Source of the DNA: Anaerolineae bacterium
Lineage (GTDB): Bacteria > Chloroflexota > Anaerolineae > Aggregatilineales > Phototrophicaceae
DNA length: 64,000 nucleotides
Assembly: GCA_022842885.1 (NCBI GenBank)
Contig: JALHOR010000006.1
Coordinates: 39,461 to 103,460, forward strand
Direction: 5' to 3'
Position 1 is the stretch's first letter, and every line of letters begins with the position of its first letter. This document shows positions 8,287 through 17,254 of this stretch, piece after piece. The position numbers were made by a program, and so were the translations under genes. The notes beneath the pieces were generated by a model, which saw only the letters and a list, made by a program, of their open reading frames with translations, was not told where the DNA came from and did not search any database.

Positions 8287-8775
8287 CTAGCGGATACGGG
8301 TGAAATCCATCGTCCAATTCGTTTCCCATGTTGTACCGCCATCCGGGGAAAATGCCTGTTCCCAACGGCAAGCATCTACGGAAACGACTGTCCAAATGAA
8401 ACGGCTGAAGATTGCTTTGCCTTCGAACAATTCTTGTGCGTAGAATTCACCGCGCCCGTTGACAAACGACCCGACCATTGGCACGTCCAATACTCCGCGT
8501 GAGCCATCTGCCCAATAGATACGCCATTGCTGCGATGCGACATCGAACAACCGCAAGGTTGCGCCGTGCTTTGTTCCCATTGCGGGGTCAAAAGTGATTT
8601 CATCGAAATTGCCTAAACCACCCAAAATCGGGAAGGCTGTGGACGTGGTATCGAATTCTTCCCATATCGTTGACCCTTTGAGCCGCCCTTGTAAACGACG
8701 GTTATGGATGTGCCAATTGCCCATGAGAAAATCGAAATCCCTGCGTCCATCTTGGATTGTTTGTTCAGCTTGCAT
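8287..8775 (-). CDS. DUF1579-like lipocalin-fold protein
   Basis: A 162-residue soluble protein. DFDFLMGNWHIHNRRLQGRL at the N-terminus, then WEEFDTTSTAFPILGGLGN and a chain of short strands (ATLRLFDVASQQWRIYWAD, GRGEFYAQELFEGKAIFSRF, FSPDGGTTWETNW), match the pattern of DUF1579/DUF1579-like proteins, which are predicted beta barrels of unknown function. AGGGAAGAG lies upstream of the ATG. It lies 49 bases downstream of the kinase-like gene on the same strand and is bracketed by a 51-bp repeat of that gene's end. Confidence 0.75.
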   Translation of the reverse strand: MQAEQTIQDGRRDFDFLMGNWHIHNRRLQGRLKGSTIWEEFDTTSTAFPILGGLGNFDEITFDPAMGTKHGATLRLFDVASQQWRIYWADGSRGVLDVPMVGSFVNGRGEFYAQELFEGKAIFSRFIWTVVSVDACRWEQAFSPDGGTTWETNWTMDFTRIR

Positions 8776-8824
8776 GATGAACTCTTCCCTTATGTGGTTA
8801 GTCAGTATAGAAACTCTTGGTAGA

Positions 8825-9943
8825 TTACGGAATCACCCGATGATTCAGCATTTCATTCACACTGCGGACTAAACGACGCAATTCATCTTCTAAATCTTCG
8901 GTGATGCCATCAATCACGGCAGCATCGCGGAATAAATCACGGGCTTGCCGGATGCTGTTTTCGCCGTCGCGCAATAATTTTAAACCCGCTTTAAGTTTAT
9001 CGCGGGCGCTGCGGCTGGCGGGCGTCGTCTGCTGATATGGGAAATCGCGCCCATACAATGCCGCCACCTGCTGCAATTCCAGCATAAAATCATCCAGCGA
9101 TGTTAATTGGAAGGCTGCCCCGCGCTGCAATAACGCCTGTAATGCTTGGCTCAAAGTCGGCTCCATCATAAAATCAAGTTCTACGATGTCCTTGTAGCGA
9201 TTTTCTAATGCCTCCAAATCGCCGGGCTGCGGGCGCAGCATGGTTTTACGCGGCGACATCCCCGTGAAAATCGGATACAGAATGCCCACGCACAAATTAT
9301 GAATATCTTTCAGGTATTCTTGGGTATCGCCAGCGCCACCAGATAACTGCTGTGAACTGTTAAAATCAATCACACGCAGCGTCACCCCATCCCAATACAC
9401 ATGCTCTAACTTATGGTCAAGATAGACCATGCGTTGCGCGTGTGCCAACTTGAGCAAATTGGTGAATTGCAATGCCAGCGAAATGCCTTCTTCACCGGGT
9501 AAACGGCGGCGCATACCGGGTTGGGCAGGCTGCATCAGATAAAACAGGTTATCGGTGCGCGGTAAATTTTCTAACGATAGATACGGACGCCAATCCTGCG
9601 CCGCAAACTCTGGCAACTGTTTGACGAATGCCGTAATATTTTTACCCAGACTCTCGACTTCGCCATCGGTCGGCGCTTCATCTACAGATGAGACAAAGCC
9701 ACAATCCAGCAATTTGACGACGTGCGGACTATCCGCCAATTTTGTCAGAATTTGGGCTTCGTTGGCGAAAGCCCGATATTCCCAGCGCATCTCGCCGCCG
9801 GGGTTCAGGTGTTCGGGGCGTAACACTTTAAATGCCACCGTGATTCCCGTGCGGAAATCGAGCGCATCCATCACCCGCGCATAGTGTCCGGGGGCGAAAG
9901 TGTCAATATAATTTTCGATATGATAGACTTCTTGCAGTTTCAT
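8825..9943 (-). CDS. Degenerate protein kinase (pseudokinase-like)
   Basis: A 372-residue protein with a kinase-like fold. VAFKVLRPEHLNPGG carries the ATP-lysine position and EAQILTKLADSPHVVKLLD follows as in the N-lobe. The catalytic loop is YLDHKLEHVYWDG in place of HRDxKxxN, and the metal-binding triad is DFN in place of DFG. The canonical HRD Asp and the Asn are missing. It may be a pseudokinase or an atypical kinase. The C-terminal ~60 residues look helical (LKAGLKLLRDGENSIRQARD). The ATG at 9943 has GAGGAC upstream; an earlier start would add an implausible extension. It is divergent from a PP2C phosphatase gene, so the two may act in one signalling pair. Confidence 0.8.
   Translation of the reverse strand: MKLQEVYHIENYIDTFAPGHYARVMDALDFRTGITVAFKVLRPEHLNPGGEMRWEYRAFANEAQILTKLADSPHVVKLLDCGFVSSVDEAPTDGEVESLGKNITAFVKQLPEFAAQDWRPYLSLENLPRTDNLFYLMQPAQPGMRRRLPGEEGISLALQFTNLLKLAHAQRMVYLDHKLEHVYWDGVTLRVIDFNSSQQLSGGAGDTQEYLKDIHNLCVGILYPIFTGMSPRKTMLRPQPGDLEALENRYKDIVELDFMMEPTLSQALQALLQRGAAFQLTSLDDFMLELQQVAALYGRDFPYQQTTPASRSARDKLKAGLKLLRDGENSIRQARDLFRDAAVIDGITEDLEDELRRLVRSVNEMLNHRVIP
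8862..8912. repeat. 51-bp direct repeat, right copy (inside kinase-like gene)
   Basis: Coding sequence for the C-terminal region of the kinase-like protein. The match at 8230-8280 differs at 2 positions. Because this copy is in frame in an intact gene, it is the probable source of the left copy. Confidence 0.85.
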
Positions 9944-10067
9944 GGATGTCCTCAGTTTGTGCGAAGGCAGATTGTACAATTTTGTTACACATTGTGCATG
10001 GGCAAAAAAGCATCCCCCGAAAGTGATTTTTTCCGTTATACTGATAGACAGAAAAGCCGCGCACTTG

Positions 10068-10096
10068 TTGGCAGTCAGCAAAAAGCAGGCTAAAAT
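10068..10096 (+). promoter_or_regulatory. Predicted sigma70-type promoter of the PP2C gene
   Basis: TTGGCA at 10068-10073 and TAAAAT at 10091-10096 are separated by 17 bases. They lie 32 bases before the ATG at 10129 in the divergent gap between the kinase-like and phosphatase genes. Confidence 0.5.
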
Positions 10097-10128
10097 ACAT
10101 AAAAATTTCTGGTGTTGAGGAGTCCGGC

Positions 10129-11133
10129 ATGTATCGTCCGGGGCAGCGTGGGATTCGCCTGTTGAGCAGTGCTGTTACGCATGTGGGGCGGGTGCGGCAC
10201 AACAATGAAGACAATATCCATCTTTGGGGCGATGACAATTATGTGCTGGCGATTGTTGCGGATGGTATGGGTGGTGCGGCAGCGGGCGAAGAAGCCAGCC
10301 GTATCGCCGTCGAAACCGTGCAGCAGCATATGATTAATGGCGTGTATGCAAAACCCCACGATTATGAAGATATTGATGAATATGATTTGGCAGAAAAATT
10401 AGAAACGGCAGTGCGTGAAGCCAATTTGAATATCCTCAAGCGGGCGGTCATGCGTCCTGAATTTCGCGGGATGGGGACGACGCTGACGATGGCATTCACC
10501 CGGCAAACCCATGTGGTCTTGGCACATGTGGGCGATAGTCGCGCCTACATGGTGGATGGACATGATGGGCATATTTCGCAAATCACCACTGACCATAGTT
10601 TTGTGCAAGCATTGGTGGATGCCGGTCATATCACCCCAGAAGAAGCCGAAAATCATCCGATGGGCAATGTGTTATACCGCGCCTTGGGGCAATCGGCAGA
10701 TTTGGATATTGATTTAATCCAAGATGTGCGCCTGCAAATTGGTGACCGGATGATATTATGTTCCGATGGTCTCACATTGCATATCAAACCCCCTGAAATT
10801 GCCGCAATTGCCATGTCCAGCACCGACCCCCAGCAGATTAGCCAACAACTCATTGACCTTGCCAATTCACGCGGCGGCAAAGATAACATCAGTGTGATTG
10901 TGATATTGGTCGGCGAAGATGGCACGAATAAAATGTTGGATGCTGCCGAAGCTGAACTAGAAGTAACCCTTCAAGAAACCAAAGACCCCACTTTACCCGC
11001 AAGCTCTCTCCCCACCGCCACCCCGGTAAAATATACCGCATCAGCACGGACTTATTCGGTTGGGGTGTGGCACAGTTTTAATGGGATGCATGGGGAAGGG
11101 GAAGGGCAAGATATTTATGAACCAGTGCAGTGA
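10129..11133 (+). CDS. PP2C-type Ser/Thr protein phosphatase
   Basis: A 334-residue protein with a complete PPM/PP2C domain in residues ~1-260. Motifs in order: HVGRVRHNNEDNIHLWG (metal Asp and the N-terminal Arg region), AIVADGMGGAAAGEEAS, MGTTLTMAF, LAHVGDSRAYMV, ITTDHSFVQALVDAG, MILCSDGLTLHI and RGGKDNISVIV. The metal-binding aspartates are present, so it should be active with Mn/Mg. The C-terminal ~70 residues are low-complexity. GAGGAG precedes the ATG. It probably reverses Ser/Thr phosphorylation by PknB-like kinases such as the one at 43816; its divergent neighbour is a kinase-like gene. Confidence 0.92.
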   Translation: MYRPGQRGIRLLSSAVTHVGRVRHNNEDNIHLWGDDNYVLAIVADGMGGAAAGEEASRIAVETVQQHMINGVYAKPHDYEDIDEYDLAEKLETAVREANLNILKRAVMRPEFRGMGTTLTMAFTRQTHVVLAHVGDSRAYMVDGHDGHISQITTDHSFVQALVDAGHITPEEAENHPMGNVLYRALGQSADLDIDLIQDVRLQIGDRMILCSDGLTLHIKPPEIAAIAMSSTDPQQISQQLIDLANSRGGKDNISVIVILVGEDGTNKMLDAAEAELEVTLQETKDPTLPASSLPTATPVKYTASARTYSVGVWHSFNGMHGEGEGQDIYEPVQ

Positions 11134-11165
11134 TCGTGTGTCCATGCGTTGATATTCGGTGTTTA

Positions 11166-11192
11166 ACTTCTGGGTTTGGTACGCCAAACCCG
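11166..11192. repeat. Palindrome TTTGGTACGCCAAACC
   Basis: A short inverted repeat of the type GGTTTGGTACGCCAAACC, also present in variant form at about 1503 and 3152. It forms the gap between the PP2C gene and the glycosyltransferase-like gene. The TTG at 11176 within it is therefore not accepted as the start of the next gene. Confidence 0.5.
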
Positions 11193-11286
11193 GCTTATCC
11201 CTCTCTGCCATCGCTGGCAACGACTAGATAATGTTGCTTACCCCCTTATGAATTCCAATCCAATTCAGTCATCATCGGGAAAAAAT

Positions 11287-13764
11287 ATGCGTTTTTCACT
11301 CTTTTGTGTGCTGCTTGGCATTTACCTGTTAGTGTATATCAATCGCCCAGATGCCATAGATGGGGATGCGACGCTAGCAGTCGCCGTGAGTTTTGTGCAG
11401 CACGGCACACCGGATATAGCGGCGTTAGGTGCGTCGGAAGGTTTACTACCCGGTCTTTCGCGCATGGGGTCGTTTGGGATGGACGGACACCTGTATTCCA
11501 AAAAAGGGGTGACACCATCGCTGTTTTTACTGCCGTTTGTCCTTGTCGCGCAGGCTGCCCCTTGGCTGAGTATCCGTGCTACCGCCATGCTGTTTAATCC
11601 GCTGGTCACGGCACTGACTGCTGTTGTGTTATATTCTTTTTTGCTGGATACCAAATTTTCGGCACGGACAGCGTGGCTAACGGCGCTGCTGTACGGCATA
11701 GCGACCTTTGCCATCAGTTACACGCGCACCTTATTTGGCGAGCCATTGGCGGCGCTGTTGATATTGATGGCGGTCTGGCAGTTATGGCGCAAAAATTTTT
11801 TGTTCGCGGGCGCAGCGTTGGCGTTATGCATCGGCATCAATCTTTCATATGCGGTGCTGGTAGCAATGGGTGGGGTTTATGTGTTGGTTGCTGCCTATTT
11901 GAACGCCAGAACGCACCAAGTTTCGCCCATACAACGTGCTGATAGGCTGCATGTAGCCTCGTTTTTCGCGCCCGTTATCTTGTTTGGTCTTTTTTTGCTG
12001 GCATATAACGCGCTGCGTTTTGGCAATCCCCTGACCAGCGGCTACAACTTTGCTCAGGGCGAAGCGTTTAATTATCCGGCACAGTGGGGCATTTTTGGCT
12101 TATGGCTAAGTCCGTATCGCGGGATTGTCTGGTATAACCCCATCTTGCTCTTGACACTGCCGGGCATGTGGCTGTGGTGGCGCAGCTATTCAGACCCGAT
12201 ATGGCGTTCATTATCCGTTTTGATGGGGCTATTTATCATCGCGCAGACGTTGGTCTATGCGGCGTGGTGGTCGTGGCATGGCGGCATTGTGTGGGGCGCT
12301 CGCTTTTTGATTCCGGTGCTGCCGCTGTTGGTGCTGTTCATCGCCCCAGTATTAGAAAATCTCATTCGCAGTGACCAATTTGTTGCTACGGATACAAAAT
12401 CAACTGTTTCTGTAGGGGCGCGATATGTCGCGCACGCTTCCAGAAGCACAATATGGTTATTTCGGGGCATGGCGCTAGGGCTAGTGCTGCTTTCTTTGCT
12501 GATACAAGTTGTGGGCAGTGTCTATGATTATCAGCATTATGTGGGGTATTTATACCAGAATTATGCCTCTGGGCGCGTAGAAGGCTTAGTCAGCGGACTC
12601 AGTGATGAGGTACTGCTGAATCCGGCACTGAGTCCCATCCTAGGACATCTCAATCGCTTAGTAAGTGGTGCCAATTTTGATACCGCCCTCACCACCAACG
12701 GTATCAATGGCGTGCATCTGTTGGCGGCACTGGCGATTTTGGGCGTGGGCGTGTTTCAGTGGTTTAGTGGGTCAGCATTTCAGCCGTCGCAAGGTGCTGC
12801 CCCATACCACAGAGAGGGGAATGACCCCACCCCTAGCCCCTCCCCATACCACAGGGAGAGGAATGAGACTCCCCCTCGCCATGTTTGGAGAGAGGGCAGG
12901 GGGGTGAGGTCGGATTTGGAGAGGGAGGGGGGTGAGGATAAAATACAGCTTTTTAAACGATTGTTTTCCTTCCTCATCGTCATCCTCGCGCTAAACATCA
13001 TCGTCACACAGCAGCAAACCGCGCCCAACCATTTGCCCGTTGAATATGCGACGTTGCACCCCATAAATACCTTGGTCGTCGCCGATGCGGCTATCGGCAA
13101 TGCCTTGTTGGATAGCGAAAATGGTACGCGCATTATCAGCATGAATTCACCAACAAAACCGGAAGATGTTTTGGCGGCGGGCTTATGGCAAGTCGCGCGG
13201 CAATCCGGCGGCTATATGTGGTTGGTAACGTGGTTGCCGCGCTTGCACCCAGAAAATTGGCAGGAACGCGAGTTATGGACTCGCTATGCCTTCGTGCGGG
13301 AAAGCCCATTTTTAGATAAACGCGCTGTATTGTTCGATTTGCACCCGCCTGTGGAAGCCGCCCAAACAGGTGGTTGGCAGTTCGGCGCGATGCAGTTGGT
13401 ACAATATGGTATGGTAGTGACCAGCGATGCCGTGCGCGTCACCTTTGCTTGGTCAACCGCAACAGCGATTCCGCAAGATTATGGCTGGTTTGTGCATTTG
13501 GTAGATGCCAATGGGCAGATTGTCGCGCAGCAAGATAGACCGCCGCAGGGGGGATATAAGCCAACAACTTCGTGGAAAATGGGCGAAACAATCACCGATT
13601 ATCTCACTTTTGCCTTGGCTGAAGATACAGATACCACAGGCTGGTTTTTACGCATCGGCTGGCTAGACCCTAACACGGGAGAACGATTGCCGCTGACCAT
13701 GCCGGAAAATACATTGGGCAGCAATGAAGACAATGCGCTGTTGCTGGCGCTTCCCAACCGTTAA
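11287..13764 (+). CDS. Polytopic membrane glycosyltransferase-like protein with in-frame repeat insertions
   Basis: An 825-residue protein with about ten hydrophobic segments. The N-terminal half resembles GT-C-type enzymes: a first TM helix, the acidic loop INRPDAIDGDATLAVAVSF, then many TMs, and a periplasmic C-terminal domain. GT-C enzymes move sugars from lipid carriers; donor and acceptor are unknown. Two intergenic-type repeats are translated in frame: a hairpin (bases 12410-12443, residues GARYVAHAS) and a C-rich repeat (12793-12938, residues SPYHRERNETPPRHVWREGR). Both lie between TM segments. The ATG at 11287 begins directly before the first TM; ATG 11248 is possible. Confidence 0.7.
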   Translation: MRFSLFCVLLGIYLLVYINRPDAIDGDATLAVAVSFVQHGTPDIAALGASEGLLPGLSRMGSFGMDGHLYSKKGVTPSLFLLPFVLVAQAAPWLSIRATAMLFNPLVTALTAVVLYSFLLDTKFSARTAWLTALLYGIATFAISYTRTLFGEPLAALLILMAVWQLWRKNFLFAGAALALCIGINLSYAVLVAMGGVYVLVAAYLNARTHQVSPIQRADRLHVASFFAPVILFGLFLLAYNALRFGNPLTSGYNFAQGEAFNYPAQWGIFGLWLSPYRGIVWYNPILLLTLPGMWLWWRSYSDPIWRSLSVLMGLFIIAQTLVYAAWWSWHGGIVWGARFLIPVLPLLVLFIAPVLENLIRSDQFVATDTKSTVSVGARYVAHASRSTIWLFRGMALGLVLLSLLIQVVGSVYDYQHYVGYLYQNYASGRVEGLVSGLSDEVLLNPALSPILGHLNRLVSGANFDTALTTNGINGVHLLAALAILGVGVFQWFSGSAFQPSQGAAPYHREGNDPTPSPSPYHRERNETPPRHVWREGRGVRSDLEREGGEDKIQLFKRLFSFLIVILALNIIVTQQQTAPNHLPVEYATLHPINTLVVADAAIGNALLDSENGTRIISMNSPTKPEDVLAAGLWQVARQSGGYMWLVTWLPRLHPENWQERELWTRYAFVRESPFLDKRAVLFDLHPPVEAAQTGGWQFGAMQLVQYGMVVTSDAVRVTFAWSTATAIPQDYGWFVHLVDANGQIVAQQDRPPQGGYKPTTSWKMGETITDYLTFALAEDTDTTGWFLRIGWLDPNTGERLPLTMPENTLGSNEDNALLLALPNR
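12410..12443 (+). repeat. Hairpin repeat inside coding sequence
   Basis: TGTAGGGGCGCGATATGTCGCGC is the same hairpin type found in intergenic gaps, for example GGGCGCGATTGATCGCGCCC at 57394-57413. Here it is read in frame as part of the glycosyltransferase-like protein. Confidence 0.65.
12793..12938 (+). repeat. C/G-rich intergenic-type repeat inside coding sequence
   Basis: Two imperfect units containing CCCCATACCACAGAGAGGGG and CCCCATACCACAGGGAGAGG, with CCCCACCCCTAGCCCCTCC and a GGGGGGTGAGG end. The same words occur between genes at 1455-1495, 3105-3150 and 29863-29927. The unit adds about 49 codons without a stop. Confidence 0.7.
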
Positions 13765-13840
13765 GGTTAAGACTATGCTATGTGCCTTGGGCAAATGAAC
13801 ATGCGTTTGGTCTATAAAATCTGGAAAGGATTACTGGAAC

Positions 13841-14293
13841 ATGACCCATCCCAAAGAAGCGATTAACAGCGCCATCAAAGACGCCATGAAAAGCAAAGAC
13901 AATGAACGCCGCGATGCGCTGCGTCTGCTGCAAGCGGCTATGAAACAAGTTGAAATTGATGAGCGCAAAGACCTGACGGAAGAAGACGCCATTGATATTC
14001 TGACGAAAGAAGCCAAAAAACGCCGCGAAAGTATCGAAGAATTGGCGAAAGCCGGACGCGCCGAGAACTTGGCAAAAGAACAGTACGAATTGACGCTCAT
14101 CGAAGAGTTTTTGCCTCAACAATTGACCCGTGAAGAAATCGAAACCTTGGTGCGGGCGGCTATCCAACAAACGGGTGCCGCTACAGCAAAAGAGATGGGC
14201 AAAGTGATGGGCGTATTGCAACCGCAGACGAAAGGGCGGGCAGATGGTAAACTGGTGAGTACCATCGTCAAAGAGTTCCTGAGCAACGGCTGA
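13841..14293 (+). CDS. yqeY: YqeY/GatB-like domain protein
   Basis: A 150-residue YqeY family protein, related to the C-terminal tRNA-binding domain of GatB. Marks are IKDAMKSKDNERRDALRLL, DILTKEAKKRRESIEELAKAGR and LIEEFLPQQLTREEIETLV, with MGKVMGVLQPQTKGRADGKL near the end. The cellular role is not established. The gene starts a tightly packed run ending at 20756; its TGA overlaps the ATG of pgpH by one base. Confidence 0.93.
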   Translation: MTHPKEAINSAIKDAMKSKDNERRDALRLLQAAMKQVEIDERKDLTEEDAIDILTKEAKKRRESIEELAKAGRAENLAKEQYELTLIEEFLPQQLTREEIETLVRAAIQQTGAATAKEMGKVMGVLQPQTKGRADGKLVSTIVKEFLSNG

Positions 14294-16767
14294 TGACCAC
14301 TTGGTTATCCGAACTTTTAGAAAACTGGTTCAACATCCCTGCCGAGCGCACTTTATTAGTGGTGCGGCGGCTGCTCGTCAGCATGGCGGCACTCCTGTTT
14401 GTTCTGATTGCCACCTTGATTGTCGCCTTCGACGAAGTGTTTTTGGATTTCAACCCACTCGCCAATTTAAAAGTGGGCGATATTGCCCCGCGTGATATTT
14501 TGGCAATAGACCGCAGTTTTACCAGCGATATTCTGACGGCAGAAGCCCGCCAAACAGCCCGCGATGCTATCCAGCCCATTTTTGACCCGCCCGACCCCAA
14601 CGTCGCCGGGCAGCAAACCGGTTTGGCACAGCAAATCTTGGTGTATATCCAGAATGTGCGCCGCGATACCTATGGTACGCCGGCGCAAAAATTGCATGAT
14701 TTAGACCACATCACCGCACTCACGCTGGATGAAGATGTGGGAACGACGATTTTGCAAATGGATGATGAAACGTGGACGGCAATTCAGGATGAAATCGTCA
14801 ACACTTTGCCGCGAGTCATGCGCGAATCCATCCGCGAATCCGAATTGCAAACGTTCCGTGACCAACTGCCCACCCAAGTGAGCATCCGGTTTAATAACCG
14901 TGAACGCGATGTGATTGTGGCAATCTTAGAAGATTTGCTGCGTGCCAATACCTTTGAAAATCCAGAACGGACGGAAGCCGCCCGCGATGCTGCTGCTGCC
15001 GCTATCGAGCCGATTACCCGCCGTTTTTTGCGCGGCGAGAAATTGGTGGATGCCGGGCGCATCATTACTTCGTCGGATTATGAGGCACTCGTCAAATTGG
15101 AATTATTGGGCAGTGCGACCACGAATGCTGGCAAAACGGCGCAAGCATTGCTGGCGAGTATGCTGGTCATGGTCATGCTCGGTTTAAGCATCATCCGGTT
15201 TGAGCCGCACCTGATTTATACCAATAGTCCGCGCTTGCTGGTGTTGTTGGCGCTGTTGTTTTTGTTGGTATTGGCGGCGCTGCGGTTTATGGGTATCAAC
15301 GGCGATTTGTATTTGTTTCCGTTATCCATCTTAGCATTGATTGTCATTATGGTTGCCGGGTCAGAATTGGCACTCATGGCTTCATTGGGCTTGGCATTTT
15401 TGGCAGGCTTAATGGCAGAAAATTCGCTGGAACTTGCCACGCTCATCGCTGCCGGGGGCATCGTCGTAACACTAACGCTGCGGCAGGTAGGGCGGCTCAA
15501 CACCTTTTTTATTGTTGGGGCGCTGGTCGGCGTGGTGAATATAGCGATTATTGGGCTGTTTGCGTTGTATTCGCCCGTCACGCTGGATAGTGGCGATTTG
15601 ATGTTAAAAATTGGGCTAACGTTATTCAGCAGCGCCCTCATCACCCCCGCCACTGCCATCGCTGCCATGTATGCCATTACGTTGCTATCCAATTTGCCGA
15701 CCACGCTCAAATTATTGGATTTGAGCCAACCCAACAAGCCCCTGCTGCAACGCCTCTTGCGCGAAGCACCCGGCACCTATCAGCATTCGCTGCAAGTGGC
15801 GAACCTTGCTGAACAAGCCGCTAGTGCCATCGGTGCGGATGCGTCTTTAACGCATGTCGCTGCACTGTATCATGATATTGGCAAAATGGTTGAGCCGCTG
15901 TTTTTCACCGAGAATCAGCAGGGCATTGGCAACCCGCACGATATTTTGAACGACCCCTACCGCAGTGCCGCGATTATCATTGGGCATGTTAAACACGGCG
16001 ACGACCTAGCGAAACAACATCGTTTGCCGCAGCGTATCCGTGATTTTATCCGCGAGCATCATGGTACGACGACGGTGTACGTGTTTTATCAGCAGGCGTT
16101 GGGCATGGTTGATGGCGACGCTTCGGCGGTGGATATGAGCGATTTTACCTATCCGGGTCCGCGTCCTCAAAGCAAAGAGACGGCAATCTTGATGTTGGCG
16201 GATAGCTGCGAAGCGACGGTCCGTGCCAAAAAGCCGCAAACGCGCCAAGAAATCAGCGATGTCGTCAACGAAATTTTTGAAGAAAAACGTAAAAATGGAC
16301 AGCTTGATGATTCAGGGCTGACATTAAATGACTTGCGAATTATCCGCGAAATGTTCGTCGAGATTTTGCAAGGCATGTTCCATCCCCGCATCAATTATCG
16401 AGAAGCAGCAGTGCGTAAATCTGGTGTGGAAGAAATGCCCACCGTCACGCGCCCTATCGTTGACCCCAAACCCCCAGCAGCATTGGTGCAGCGCGACAAA
16501 ACGTTGGATTTGCCTGCTGCCCGCCCGGAAATTCGGACAACTGTCACCCATGATAGTCTAACTGCTGTCAAAAAGTCGCTGCCAGAGATGGACGAAGATG
16601 ATAAGCCCGTGACGGAAGTGCCACGCTTGCCGCGCCTAGACGATAAACGCACCACCATAACGGGGATGCATAAATTGAGCAATGGGGCAGTGCCACCTAA
16701 AGAAACCGCCCAGACTGAACCGAAAAAAGCACCAGAAGCAACCGACGAAAGCCAGCATCATGAGTGA
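14293..16767 (+). CDS. pgpH: PgpH/YqfF-type 7TM-HD c-di-AMP phosphodiesterase
   Basis: An 824-residue protein with the PgpH plan: an N-terminal TM helix (residues ~22-45), a ~230-residue extracytoplasmic domain, a block of seven TM helices (about 275-475) and a cytoplasmic HD domain. The HD motifs are visible: TYQHSLQVANLA (H498), LYHDIGKMVEPLFF (H527 D528), GHVKHGDDLAKQHRLPQ and HHGTTTVYVFYQQA. Family members hydrolyse cyclic di-AMP to pApA. The C-terminal ~120 residues are a disordered charged tail, longer than usual. It overlaps ybeY by 8 bases, the usual gene order. Confidence 0.93.
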   Translation: MTTWLSELLENWFNIPAERTLLVVRRLLVSMAALLFVLIATLIVAFDEVFLDFNPLANLKVGDIAPRDILAIDRSFTSDILTAEARQTARDAIQPIFDPPDPNVAGQQTGLAQQILVYIQNVRRDTYGTPAQKLHDLDHITALTLDEDVGTTILQMDDETWTAIQDEIVNTLPRVMRESIRESELQTFRDQLPTQVSIRFNNRERDVIVAILEDLLRANTFENPERTEAARDAAAAAIEPITRRFLRGEKLVDAGRIITSSDYEALVKLELLGSATTNAGKTAQALLASMLVMVMLGLSIIRFEPHLIYTNSPRLLVLLALLFLLVLAALRFMGINGDLYLFPLSILALIVIMVAGSELALMASLGLAFLAGLMAENSLELATLIAAGGIVVTLTLRQVGRLNTFFIVGALVGVVNIAIIGLFALYSPVTLDSGDLMLKIGLTLFSSALITPATAIAAMYAITLLSNLPTTLKLLDLSQPNKPLLQRLLREAPGTYQHSLQVANLAEQAASAIGADASLTHVAALYHDIGKMVEPLFFTENQQGIGNPHDILNDPYRSAAIIIGHVKHGDDLAKQHRLPQRIRDFIREHHGTTTVYVFYQQALGMVDGDASAVDMSDFTYPGPRPQSKETAILMLADSCEATVRAKKPQTRQEISDVVNEIFEEKRKNGQLDDSGLTLNDLRIIREMFVEILQGMFHPRINYREAAVRKSGVEEMPTVTRPIVDPKPPAALVQRDKTLDLPAARPEIRTTVTHDSLTAVKKSLPEMDEDDKPVTEVPRLPRLDDKRTTITGMHKLSNGAVPPKETAQTEPKKAPEATDESQHHE

Positions 16768-17254
16768 GACATTCACAATCCATATTCAAAATGAGGCAGA
16801 CTATCCAGTTAGCCCGGAACGCTTGCAGCAAGCGGCATTGACCGTCTTGGCAGAGTATGAGCTTGCGCCCACCAGTAGTTTAACGATTGTGCTGACGGAT
16901 GATGCGGCGGTGCAAGCCTTAAATCGTCAGCATCGCGGGGTGGATACTCCAACTGATATTTTGTCGTTTCCGGCGGCAGCACTGCCCGAAACGATTACCG
17001 ATGAAGCGCCTTATTTGGGTGATTTAATCATCGCTTTTCCTTACGCCCAAGCGCAGGCAGAGCGCGAAAAACACGCTTTGATGGATAGTTTGGCATTGCT
17101 TGTCGTACATGGCACGCTGCATCTGTTGGGTTATGACCACGATACGCCCGAAAATCGGGCGGCAATGTGGGCAGAGCAGGCGGCGGCACTGCGCCAATTG
17201 GGGATTGATGAGACGATTGTGCCAGCGTTAGAAAGCAGCCCGCATGATGCTTAG
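16760..17254 (+). CDS. ybeY: Endoribonuclease YbeY
   Basis: A 164-residue protein with the zinc motif HGTLHLLGYDHDTPE (three His ligands) and the family marks ALNRQHRGVDTPTDILSFP and LGDLIIAFPYAQ. YbeY is a single-strand endoribonuclease acting in 16S rRNA 3' maturation and ribosome quality control. The ATG at 16760 overlaps the end of pgpH by 8 bases, so translation is likely coupled. The next gene starts inside its last codons. Confidence 0.95.
   Translation: MSETFTIHIQNEADYPVSPERLQQAALTVLAEYELAPTSSLTIVLTDDAAVQALNRQHRGVDTPTDILSFPAAALPETITDEAPYLGDLIIAFPYAQAQAEREKHALMDSLALLVVHGTLHLLGYDHDTPENRAAMWAEQAAALRQLGIDETIVPALESSPHDA

Noticed and set aside
11176..11286. Upstream start for the glycosyltransferase-like gene
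   Set aside because: The TTG lies inside a palindromic repeat and would add a non-membrane leader before the first TM helix.
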